Assembly: GCA_963805505.1 (NCBI GenBank)
Contig: CAWDUP010000002.1
Coordinates: forward strand, 558,001 to 622,000
Direction: 5' to 3'
Source: JANPBY01 sp963805505
GTDB taxonomy: Bacteria; Actinomycetota; Actinomycetes; DATJPE01
Length of the DNA stretch: 64,000 nt
Below, in pieces: positions 51,983 through 59,725 of this stretch. The notes beneath the pieces are model-generated. The model was not told the DNA's origin. It worked only from the letters and a program-made list of their open reading frames with translations, and did no database searches. Within the stretch, counting starts at the first letter, position 1. Every line of letters starts with the position of its first letter. Made by a program: the position numbers and the translations under genes.

Positions 51983-54799
51983 TCAGCGGGGGACGCGACG
52001 CAGAGTCTCGTACGTGCGCTCGTCGAGAGTGGGGAACCCGAAGCGGTCGCGGAGGGCCGCGAGGTGTCTCTGGTAGGTGTGCGCCTCGACATAGGCGGTG
52101 TGCCTTCGCGAGTCGACGTAGGCCATGCCGCCGCGCAGCTGCGGCCGGTCGGTCCGTCGCAGCTCGCGAAGCTCCTCCAGGTGCTCGCCCGTCACGTGTG
52201 CATGAATGTCCATGACGATCAGTTGGGCCATCTCGTCGAAACGCCGGTAGGCGGCATCGGCCAGCTCGATGAACCCCAGCACGTAGAGCCCGTCAATCGT
52301 CGGATGAACGACGCGCATCCACAGGTCGGGGCGCCCGTCCACCCACTCGAACAGCTGCGGGTCGACGTAGGGGATGGCGTAGTCGTAGCCGGTCGCCAGC
52401 AGGATCAGGTCCACAGCGACCTCCGCGCCGTCGGCGAACACCACCGAGTGCTCGCGGACCTCCCGCACGTCTCCCATGGCCGTGAGGTCACCGTGCGCCA
52501 GGTGGTGCAGCACCTGGGTGTTCATGATCGGGTGGCTCTCCAACAGCCGGTGGTCGGGGGCCGGTAGGCCGTATCTCGTCAAGTCTCCGACGAGGGCGTC
52601 GACCAGGGCCGTCGGATCGTCGGGAACCACCACCCCGGCGGGAGGGGTGCCGCCGTGGTTGATGAAGTGGTCGGTGGGGATCCCGAACAGATGCTTGGGC
52701 ACGAAGCGATAACCGCGGCGCAGCGAGAGGTACGCCTCCGTCGCAGTCCCGGCAGCGTCGCAGGCGATATCGACGCCGCTGTTGCCTGCTCCGACGATCA
52801 GAACCCGACGGTCCTGAAACTCCCGAGCCGATCGATACGTCACCGAGTGTCGAACCTCCCCGGCGAACCGTTCGAGACCGGGGATCTGCGGGATGTACGG
52901 GTGCCAGGTGACCCCGTTGGCACAGATGACACCGGCATAATGTCGTCGCTCACCGGTCGAGAGCTCGACCTCCCAGCCGCCTTCCACCGGCGTTGCCTGG
53001 ACCACTCCCACCCCGAACGTCACATGCTCCTCGACACCGAAGAGGTCCGCGAATCCCCTGACGTAGTCCAAGATCTGATCGTGTCTGGGGTAGTCCGGGA
53101 AGCTGTCCGGCATCGGATAGCCGTAGAAGCTCGACGTCATCTTGGAGGAGATGAAGTGCGCGGAGTCGTACATCGGTGAACCGGGGTTGTCCTGATCCCA
53201 GATCCCCCCGACGGAGTCGTGCCGTTCGAACACGTCAAAGGGAATCCCCTCAGCCATCAGGGAACGCGCCATGATCAGGCCTGCTGGCCCAGCACCCACC
53301 ACGCAGTAGCGACCGGTGTAGTCGACGACGCTCGCCGTGCGCTCGCCACTACCACGCAGGTCGGTCTCTGCCAGGTCGGCGTAGATCAGTGGACGGTTGC
53401 GGCGCAGCCAGATCGCGTAGATCCACCCGCCGAGCGCAGTGAGCAGGAGGAGGACAGGCAGGGCTTTGACCCACAGGGCATCGGTCTGCGTGAGGTCGGT
53501 GTAGTGCAACGCCAGCAGAATCGTGGCGATCGTGAGGCCAACTGCCCCCACGGCCGGGGCGATCGTCGTGCGCCACAGGTCGCGGTCCGGGCGCCGCCAG
53601 AAGAAGGCGATGATCGAGATCGCAGCGACCGCCTGCAGCGCGACGATGCCCAAGGTGCTGAGTCCCACCATGCTGGCGCCCAGGTCGAGATAGGGACTGA
53701 AACCGAGCGCCGCGAAGGTGAGGACGACGACAGCGTTGATGATCGACTGCGTCGCGGAGGCGAAGGACGGGGCATAGCGTCTGGGGTGGAACTGCCCCAG
53801 CCGTCGCGGAAGCAGGCCCTCGCGGCCCAGGGCAAACATGTAACGGCTGGCGGCGTTGTGGATGGCCAGGAGCGAGGCGAGAACGCTCGTCACGAAGAAG
53901 ACGGCCAGCACGGACAGGAAGGTCTCACCGAGGTAGGCCTCTGCCTGGTTGAACACCAGGTCGCCGACGTCGTCGGACGAGAGTGCGGCGGCCTGCGCGA
54001 CCCCTCCTGCCCCGACGATGATCCATGAGGTGAGGCAGTAGAAGGCGCCGATGAGGACGACGGCGGTCATGGTCGCCCGGGGAATGCTGTGGGTGGGATC
54101 CTCGGCCTCCTCGCCGTAGAGCGCCGCCGACTCGAAACCGATGAAGGAAGCAAAGGCGAACATCAACCAGATGCCGAGAGAGGCGCTGAAGACCGTGCTC
54201 GGAGCGAAGGCCTCCAGCGGGAGTGCGCTCGCCCCATCCCGGCTGACCACTGTGAGATCGAAGATCGTGAGGATGATCACCTCAGCCGACATCAGCACCG
54301 CGAGCACCTTGGCGCTCAGTTCGACCGAGCGATAGCCCAAGAACGCGGTGATGCCCCAACCAAGCGCCGCGAGCGGGACCCACGACACGTTGATGCCCGC
54401 CTCCCCGAGCACCACCTGGGCGAAGTAGCCGAAGCCACCGGTCAGCCCGATCGCCATGGCGTTGTAGGAGAGAACGGCCACCAGGGCCACCGCCACTGCC
54501 GGTGGCTTGCCGAGGCCGCGCGCCACGTAGGTGTAGAAGGCACCGGTGTTCACGACGCGTTTGCTCATCGCGCCGTACCCGATGGCGAAGCAGAGCAGCA
54601 CGAGCGTGGCCAGAACGAACGCACCGGGCAGGCCTGGTGCGTCGGTCAGCCTCAGCGCGAGCGGGACGTTGCCCACCATGGCCGCAAGCGGCGCCGCGGC
54701 CGCGACGACGAGAAAGACGATGCGGCGGGTCGACAGCGTCCGCCGAGGGATGGCCGAAGCTGTAGGACCTGCGCTGGGCGGGCGGCGTTCGGTGGTCAC
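51983..54799 (-). CDS. Fusion of an APC-family amino-acid permease and a flavin-containing monooxygenase
   Basis: A 938-aa uninterrupted frame. Residues 25-465 are an APC-superfamily permease with about 12 helices (AAPLAAMVGNVPLALRL, FASFIGFESAALYGEEAEDP, NAASRYMFALGREGLLP). After a 35-residue linker, residues 498-930 are a flavin monooxygenase: FAD motif GAGPAGL (502-508), the exact FMO fingerprint F645-x-G-xxx-H651-xxx-Y655, NADPH motif GAGNSG (670-675) and LATGYD. Both parts are full length with no frame change. The start is GTG. It lies 52 bp after tmsB on the same strand. Inference: it imports an amine, amino acid or thiol compound and oxidises it at the inner membrane face. Confidence 0.9.
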   Translation of the reverse strand: MTTERRPPSAGPTASAIPRRTLSTRRIVFLVVAAAAPLAAMVGNVPLALRLTDAPGLPGAFVLATLVLLCFAIGYGAMSKRVVNTGAFYTYVARGLGKPPAVAVALVAVLSYNAMAIGLTGGFGYFAQVVLGEAGINVSWVPLAALGWGITAFLGYRSVELSAKVLAVLMSAEVIILTIFDLTVVSRDGASALPLEAFAPSTVFSASLGIWLMFAFASFIGFESAALYGEEAEDPTHSIPRATMTAVVLIGAFYCLTSWIIVGAGGVAQAAALSSDDVGDLVFNQAEAYLGETFLSVLAVFFVTSVLASLLAIHNAASRYMFALGREGLLPRRLGQFHPRRYAPSFASATQSIINAVVVLTFAALGFSPYLDLGASMVGLSTLGIVALQAVAAISIIAFFWRRPDRDLWRTTIAPAVGAVGLTIATILLALHYTDLTQTDALWVKALPVLLLLTALGGWIYAIWLRRNRPLIYADLAETDLRGSGERTASVVDYTGRYCVVGAGPAGLIMARSLMAEGIPFDVFERHDSVGGIWDQDNPGSPMYDSAHFISSKMTSSFYGYPMPDSFPDYPRHDQILDYVRGFADLFGVEEHVTFGVGVVQATPVEGGWEVELSTGERRHYAGVICANGVTWHPYIPQIPGLERFAGEVRHSVTYRSAREFQDRRVLIVGAGNSGVDIACDAAGTATEAYLSLRRGYRFVPKHLFGIPTDHFINHGGTPPAGVVVPDDPTALVDALVGDLTRYGLPAPDHRLLESHPIMNTQVLHHLAHGDLTAMGDVREVREHSVVFADGAEVAVDLILLATGYDYAIPYVDPQLFEWVDGRPDLWMRVVHPTIDGLYVLGFIELADAAYRRFDEMAQLIVMDIHAHVTGEHLEELRELRRTDRPQLRGGMAYVDSRRHTAYVEAHTYQRHLAALRDRFGFPTLDERTYETLRRVPR

Positions 54800-54851
54800 G
54801 GGCGAACTCTGCCAGTCGGAGAGCAGATACGTGCGGCTCCCCCCGGGGTGA

Positions 54852-56087
54852 TCAGAACCAGGGGCGAAGGGGTAGACCCGAGGCGCCGCTGGGAGCAGTG
54901 CGTACCCCGAGCACCTGGTGCAGCTCGATGCGGCGGGTGTCGAAGCCGATACGAGACATCGTCAGGTAGAGCTTCCAGACCCGCGCCCTGCCGAGACCGA
55001 CTTCTTCCACCGACTCCGACCAGTGCTTCTCCAGGTTTCCCGACCAGTCACGCAAGGTCATCGCGTAGTGCTCGCGAAGGTTCTCCTCGTGCCTGATCTC
55101 GAAGCCGTGGTCCTGCATGGCGGAGACGATCGTTCCAACGGCCTCGAGCTCCCCGTCCGGGAAGATGTAGTGGTCGATGAAGCCACGAGCCCGGACCCGC
55201 TCGGTGCTCGTGGGCCGGGTGATGCAGTGGTTGAGGAGTAGCCCGCCGTCGCGGAGCTTGCCATGCAAGAAGGAGAAGTACGACGGCAGGTTGGCCAGCC
55301 CGATGTGCTCGGTCAACCCGATGGATGACACCACGTCGAAGCCGGACTCGGTCACATCGCGATAGTCCTGGAAGCGCACCTCGGCGAGCTCTGACAGCCC
55401 CGCCTCGGCGATCGCCTTGGACGCCCACTCGGCCTGCTTCTGGGACAACGTCACGCCAAGCGCGCGCACCCCGTACTCCTTGGCCGCATGGATGACCATC
55501 CCGCCCCAGCCGCAGCCGACGTCCAGCAGACGCATGCCCGGCTCGAGACGCAGCTTGCGGGCCACGAGGTCGAACTTCTCCGCCTGCGCCTCTTCGAGGC
55601 TCGCCTCCGGCCGCGGGAAGCACGCGCAGGTATAGGCCATCGACGGACCCAGCAGCCATGAGTAGAACAGGTTGGAGACGTCGTAGTGATGGCTGATCGC
55701 GGCCGCGTCGCGTCCTTTGGAGTGCCGTCGGCCGTTGAGCCGGCGCAACTCTTCTGGTGGGAGCGGAGGACGCTTGAGGGCAGCCAACCCACCGGCCGCC
55801 TTGAAGACACTCATCTTCTGCTGACGCGTCAGGTTGCCGGCATTGGCGCGGTCCAGCTGGACCAGCGTGGCGTACAGGTCGCCGTGAACCTCCAAAGCGC
55901 CGGTCACATAGGCCCGGGCCAACCCGAGGTCACCGGGCGACCCGACGATATAGCGCATCGCCATGGGTGAGCGGATCTCGACGACTCCGACCGGGTCAGC
56001 AGGGCCGGCCTTCGAACCGTCGTACGCCCGGAAGGCGACTCCCTCCGCACCGCCGAGCGCCTGCTCGAGCACGTCCGCCAGCCGCAT
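54852..56087 (-). CDS. tmsB: SAM-dependent fatty-acyl methyltransferase of the cyclopropane synthase family (TmsB-like)
   Basis: A 411-aa enzyme. The SAM site reads LLDVGCGWGGMVIHAAKEYG, SHHYDVSNLFYSWLLGPSMAYTCACF is the family lipid-binding block, and LTEHIG and NHCITRP follow. ATG 56087 has GGGAGG 7 nt upstream; a longer open frame is antisense-like sequence over tmsA. It starts 4 bp after the tmsA stop. Next to an FAD reductase this matches TmsB/BfaB, which methylenates the double bond of oleoyl phospholipid for tuberculostearate synthesis. Confidence 0.9.
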   Translation of the reverse strand: MRLADVLEQALGGAEGVAFRAYDGSKAGPADPVGVVEIRSPMAMRYIVGSPGDLGLARAYVTGALEVHGDLYATLVQLDRANAGNLTRQQKMSVFKAAGGLAALKRPPLPPEELRRLNGRRHSKGRDAAAISHHYDVSNLFYSWLLGPSMAYTCACFPRPEASLEEAQAEKFDLVARKLRLEPGMRLLDVGCGWGGMVIHAAKEYGVRALGVTLSQKQAEWASKAIAEAGLSELAEVRFQDYRDVTESGFDVVSSIGLTEHIGLANLPSYFSFLHGKLRDGGLLLNHCITRPTSTERVRARGFIDHYIFPDGELEAVGTIVSAMQDHGFEIRHEENLREHYAMTLRDWSGNLEKHWSESVEEVGLGRARVWKLYLTMSRIGFDTRRIELHQVLGVRTAPSGASGLPLRPWF

Positions 56088-56091
56088 GGTG

Positions 56092-57465
56092 CTACCTCCC
56101 TCGGACCGTCTTCTCATACAAGTCGAGCAAGCGTCCTTCTGGATCGTAGGACTTCTTGAGCAGGTCGTAAGTGACTCCGCCGTATGTCGCCCAGAACTCC
56201 TCAGGAGAGTAGTAGGACGTGGAGTACAGCGACTTGCGGCCCCCGAGGTCTGCGACGACCTGCTCGATGCGTCGGTTGTGGTGTCCCTCGGTCGCCCCCG
56301 GGGGCAGCGGCGCTGTCGACCAGAAGCCGACGTTGGCGTAGGTCGTTTTCGGGTCCAGCACGTACAAGTCCCAGGTCCGCGACGCGTCCCGCTGGCGCAA
56401 CGGGCAGATCCACACCGGGGAGATCCCGACCTCCGTGTCGAAGAACTCCAGGAACTCAGGCAGCCGATCCATGGGGACCTCGACGTCCTGGATGACGGCC
56501 TCCTGCTCAGGCTTTCCCCGACGCCGATCGAGGCTGGCCTTCCAGCCGTGCCGGCGCTCGAAGCCCACGATCTTCCAATACGTGTCCGAGCGGAGAAACC
56601 GTTTCGGCACCAACGGCCTGAGCCACGGCTTTTGCACGTACATCGCACGGGAGCACCAGAACCAGTCCGTGTCCCAGCGCCAGATGTAGTCCCGGACGGA
56701 GAGGAAGTCGCGAAAGCGAGCCTGGATCGAGCGGTAGTAGATCTGGTTGCCCGTGTAGTCCGAGGTGTACGGCGCCTCGGACGCCCATGTTCCGACGGTG
56801 ACGTACATCTCTGACGGAGAGAACACCGTGCCGTCGAGGAAGTCCACGGACACATCTGCGTGCGTCCGGGTGGTAGCCGCTGCCGACAGCGCCGCCTGGA
56901 ACTCCTCGGCATTGGAGTAGCGGCTGTGGCTGAGCATCACGTAGGGCTGCACCGGTTCGAGCTCGATACGCAGGCGAAGGGCGTACCCGAGCGTGCCGTA
57001 AGAGTTGGGAAAACCGAAGAACAGGTCAGCGTGCTCGTTGTCAGGACGGGCCGTGACGACGCGCCCATCGCCGGTGAGCACGTCCATCTCGACGACGGAC
57101 TCATGGGGGCATCCGTTGCGGAACGACGACGACTCGATCCCGAGACCCGTCACCGCCCCGCCCAAGGTGATGGTCTTCAGCTCGGGCACCACCAGCGGCA
57201 TGAGTCCGTGCGGCAAGGTCGCGTCGACCAGGTGCTCATAGGTCGTCATGCCGAGTACGTCTGCGGTGCGCGCCTCGACATCGACGTCGAGAACGCCGTC
57301 AAACCCCGACACGTCCAGACCCGGGCGCTCGGACGGCTCCCGCATCCGGAACAGGTTCGAGGTCTGCTTGGCCAGCCGAACCGGTTCACCCGCAGGGATG
57401 GCGGCATAGTCGGCGCGCAGTCGGTCGACAAGCCGCTCATAGCTGGCCCGGGTCATCACCGGCAT
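56092..57465 (-). CDS. tmsA: FAD-dependent reductase for 10-methyl fatty acid synthesis (TmsA-like)
   Basis: A 457-aa PCMH-type flavoprotein (DELTA24-sterol-reductase-like). The FAD-binding part shows LPHGLMPLVVPELKTITLGG and GLGIESSSFRNGCPHESV; the C-terminal half carries FFDTEVGISPVWICPLR. In TmsA/BfaA this enzyme reduces the 10-methylene intermediate to the 10-methyl branch with NADPH. ATG 57465 or 57456 fits. It is 4 bp upstream of tmsB and 71 bp downstream of a small membrane protein gene. Confidence 0.88.
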   Translation of the reverse strand: MPVMTRASYERLVDRLRADYAAIPAGEPVRLAKQTSNLFRMREPSERPGLDVSGFDGVLDVDVEARTADVLGMTTYEHLVDATLPHGLMPLVVPELKTITLGGAVTGLGIESSSFRNGCPHESVVEMDVLTGDGRVVTARPDNEHADLFFGFPNSYGTLGYALRLRIELEPVQPYVMLSHSRYSNAEEFQAALSAAATTRTHADVSVDFLDGTVFSPSEMYVTVGTWASEAPYTSDYTGNQIYYRSIQARFRDFLSVRDYIWRWDTDWFWCSRAMYVQKPWLRPLVPKRFLRSDTYWKIVGFERRHGWKASLDRRRGKPEQEAVIQDVEVPMDRLPEFLEFFDTEVGISPVWICPLRQRDASRTWDLYVLDPKTTYANVGFWSTAPLPPGATEGHHNRRIEQVVADLGGRKSLYSTSYYSPEEFWATYGGVTYDLLKKSYDPEGRLLDLYEKTVRGR

Positions 57466-57536
57466 CGTCGATCCATGATCGACAAGGTTAGTCCAGAGCT
57501 CAGAACGTGCCCATGGGAATGGCTCGCTCGAGGCGC

Positions 57537-57755
57537 CTACTTGGGCAGGCGCGGAGCGCGCAAGGGCTTGACTGGGCCCTTGGGCGTCCTCGGATTGAGC
57601 GACCGGTATCCCAGGTAGGCCAACAGCGCCGCCGCCACGAAGTCGATGATCGCCAGTACCCAGAAACCGGACGCCAGGCTGTAGGCGCCGAAGCCGACCC
57701 ACGCGGTGGCGATCGCGAACATGATCGTGGCACGGACCATCGGCGACATCTGCAT
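57537..57755 (-). CDS. Small two-helix membrane protein upstream of tmsA
   Basis: A 72-aa protein with two hydrophobic helices (VRATIMFAIATAWVGFGAYSLA and FWVLAIIDFVAAALLAYLGY) and a basic proline-rich tail (PRTPKGPVKPLRAPRLPK). A TAGGCT box (57769-57764) lies 8 nt before the ATG, so this may be the promoter-proximal gene of the tmsA-tmsB unit. A third small gene, tmsC, is described in some tms operons; whether this is its equivalent cannot be decided from sequence alone. ATG 57749 is an alternative start. Confidence 0.65.
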   Translation of the reverse strand: MQMSPMVRATIMFAIATAWVGFGAYSLASGFWVLAIIDFVAAALLAYLGYRSLNPRTPKGPVKPLRAPRLPK

Positions 57756-57824
57756 GGGGCGTGAGCCTATTCGGCTGGAAGGGCCGAGCAGGTAAGCCGC
57801 CGTACCCTCCGCCACGCCCCTGGA

Positions 57825-57830
57825 TAGCGT
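57825..57830 (+). promoter_or_regulatory. -10 element of a leaderless Usp promoter
   Basis: TAGCGT ends exactly 6 nt before ATG 57837, with no ribosome site. It is one of the clearest examples of the pattern. Confidence 0.6.
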
Positions 57831-57836
57831 GACTGC

Positions 57837-58727
57837 ATGCGCATCTTGGTCGGTGTCTCCGGGGACGCGCGCTCGGCCGACGCCCTCGCCTTCGCCGTTC
57901 TGTGGGCCAGGGCATCGCGCTCGTCACTGGTCGTGGCGTGCGTGGTCCCGCGGCCGTGGCCGGCTCACGCCCAGGGTGCCGTTGATGCCGAGTGGGCGGC
58001 CTACCTGCGCGACGAGGCGCGCGAGGTCCTGGATCGGGCGCGCCTGCACATCCGCGAGGTGGACGCGGACTACGTCATCGCCGAACAGGGCGGAAGTGGC
58101 CGAGGACTGAGCGACGTCGCTGCAGAGCACGATGCGCGGCTGGTCGTCATCGGCTCGGCACCGCAGGCCGAGGTCGGGTCAGTGCGCGTCGGGACGACCG
58201 CCGACCAGCTGCTGCACGGGGGCGACGTACCGATCGCTGTTGTGCCGACCGGGTACGCCGACCGCGGGGTCGAGGCACTCACCCGGGTGAGCGTCGCCTA
58301 CGCCCACAGCGTCGAGTCCGAGGCCGCCCTCGTGGCTATGCGTCAAGTGGTCGGCCGCACGAAGTTGCCCGTGCGCCTCGTGACGCTCGTGCCTCACCCG
58401 CCTCGCCGGATGCCTGGTGCCGCCGCCGCCCTGGACTCGATGCGTGCAGATGCGCGGCTGTGGCTGGAGCAGGCGCGGGCCAGCGTGCCCGACGCCTCGG
58501 CTGAGATCTCCGAGGGCGCGGACATCGGTGAGGCGCTGGCCTCACTCGACTGGCTGCCTGGTGAGTCCTTGCTCGTCGGATCGGCCGGACACGGGCCGCA
58601 CGCGCGAGTGTTCCTCGGTGACACGGCAGCGAAGATCCTGCGTGCCGCCAGCGTCCCCGTGACCGTACTTCCTCGCGGAGTGGCGCCTGAGCTCGAGTCG
58701 ACGACGACGATCCCGCGCCTGAGCTGA
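57837..58727 (+). CDS. Tandem-domain universal stress protein
   Basis: A 296-aa protein with two UspA domains (about 1-140 and 145-290). Domain 1 starts RILVGVSGDARSADALAFAV; domain 2 ends LLVGSAGHGPHARVFLGDTAAKILRAASVPVTVLP, carrying the ATP-binding G-x2-G-x9-G pattern. The domain 1 equivalent (VVIGSAPQAEVGSVRVGTTA) is degenerate. Standalone gene with a leaderless promoter. In actinobacteria such proteins often respond to hypoxia or redox stress. Confidence 0.92.
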   Translation: MRILVGVSGDARSADALAFAVLWARASRSSLVVACVVPRPWPAHAQGAVDAEWAAYLRDEAREVLDRARLHIREVDADYVIAEQGGSGRGLSDVAAEHDARLVVIGSAPQAEVGSVRVGTTADQLLHGGDVPIAVVPTGYADRGVEALTRVSVAYAHSVESEAALVAMRQVVGRTKLPVRLVTLVPHPPRRMPGAAAALDSMRADARLWLEQARASVPDASAEISEGADIGEALASLDWLPGESLLVGSAGHGPHARVFLGDTAAKILRAASVPVTVLPRGVAPELESTTTIPRLS

Positions 58728-58755
58728 GTGCCGCGTAGGTGGCCGCCCGCGCGGC

Positions 58756-59646
58756 TCAGGCAGCGGTGACCGACATCAGCTTGGCGATGGCGTCATCGTC
58801 GGCGACGTCGAAGAAGCCACCGACGACGTCCTCGATCTCGTTGAACGACTCGGCGCAGAACAGCAGCGGTTGATAGTGCGTGATGTCATAGGTCTGCACG
58901 CCCATGCGCGAGATGTCGAGCGGGCGCAGGTCGGCGTTGGCGATCTCCTGGATCTCACCGTAGGAACTGAGCAGCCCGGCACCATAGGTCTTCACCACGC
59001 CAGCCTCGCGCATGACCCCGAACTCCAGGGAGAACCAGAACACCTTGGAGACGAACTCGAGCGCCTCGGTCGTCTTCACCCGGCGAGCGGCCTCGCCCGC
59101 TGATCGGTAGAGCGCGGCAAACCGCGGGTGCGCCAGGCAGTTACCGTGACCGACCACTTCGTGGATCACGTCGGGCTCAGGGGTGTAGAGCGGGACGGAG
59201 TGGTGGCGGACGTACTGCGTGGAATGGAACAGGGAGTCGGCCAACGACTCATAGAAGGTCCGCAGCTCGACCAGACCGGCGGCCGGGGCGTAACGGAAGC
59301 CAGTGAGCTGTTTCAGCTGCGCTGACACCTCGTCCAACTGAGGGACGTGGTCACTTGGCAGCTTCAGAGCCTCGGCGCCCTCGAGGTACTGCTCGCAGGC
59401 CAGGCTCTGGTGCAAGACGGCGAGCTCGCGGCACACGACGGCCCACACCTCGTCCTCTTCCTCGGTGTATGGCGCGTGCGGCACGGGCTCGCCAGGGCTC
59501 CACTGCAGGGCCAAGGCGGCCAGCGCGTTGCGGCGCTGTCGGTAGACCGGATCACCCACCCCGGGGTGATTGTCACCGAGGTGGACGGTGACCTCTGAGT
59601 CGTCTCCGACGGTCACGGGTGCGTAGAGCTGGGCCTCGTCAAACAT
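58756..59646 (-). CDS. phhA: Aromatic amino-acid hydroxylase (phenylalanine 4-monooxygenase)
   Basis: A 296-aa pterin-dependent iron enzyme. The Fe(II) ligands are both His of DVIHEVVGHGNCL and the Glu of FWFSLEFGVM; SLADSLFHSTQYVRHHSVPLYTPEPD precedes them and GAGLLSSYGEIQEI follows. There is no ACT regulatory domain, as in bacterial enzymes. ATG 59646 begins MFDEAQLYAPV and has GACAAT 7 nt upstream. It is divergent from a PLP decarboxylase, so Phe to Tyr to tyramine is a possible sequence. A tryptophan or other aromatic substrate is not excluded. Confidence 0.92.
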   Translation of the reverse strand: MFDEAQLYAPVTVGDDSEVTVHLGDNHPGVGDPVYRQRRNALAALALQWSPGEPVPHAPYTEEEDEVWAVVCRELAVLHQSLACEQYLEGAEALKLPSDHVPQLDEVSAQLKQLTGFRYAPAAGLVELRTFYESLADSLFHSTQYVRHHSVPLYTPEPDVIHEVVGHGNCLAHPRFAALYRSAGEAARRVKTTEALEFVSKVFWFSLEFGVMREAGVVKTYGAGLLSSYGEIQEIANADLRPLDISRMGVQTYDITHYQPLLFCAESFNEIEDVVGGFFDVADDDAIAKLMSVTAA

Positions 59647-59655
59647 GTGACACAT
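59645..59655. promoter_or_regulatory. Palindrome over the start of the hydroxylase gene
   Basis: ATGTG-A-CACAT covers the start codon and the segment between the -10 box GACAAT and the start of the hydroxylase gene. If the gene is leaderless, this overlaps its transcription start. A candidate operator, short enough to be chance. Confidence 0.3.
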
Positions 59656-59725
59656 TGTCGCACGAATCGGCTGGAGAGTGTCATGCCGCACCCCTCTGCC
59701 CGGTCAGACAGGCCAGACTGCTGCC

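Noticed and set aside
56088..56912. Extension of the tmsB frame into tmsA
   Set aside because: It is an out-of-frame shadow of tmsA with Arg/Ser-rich nonsense; ATG 56087 has a strong ribosome site.
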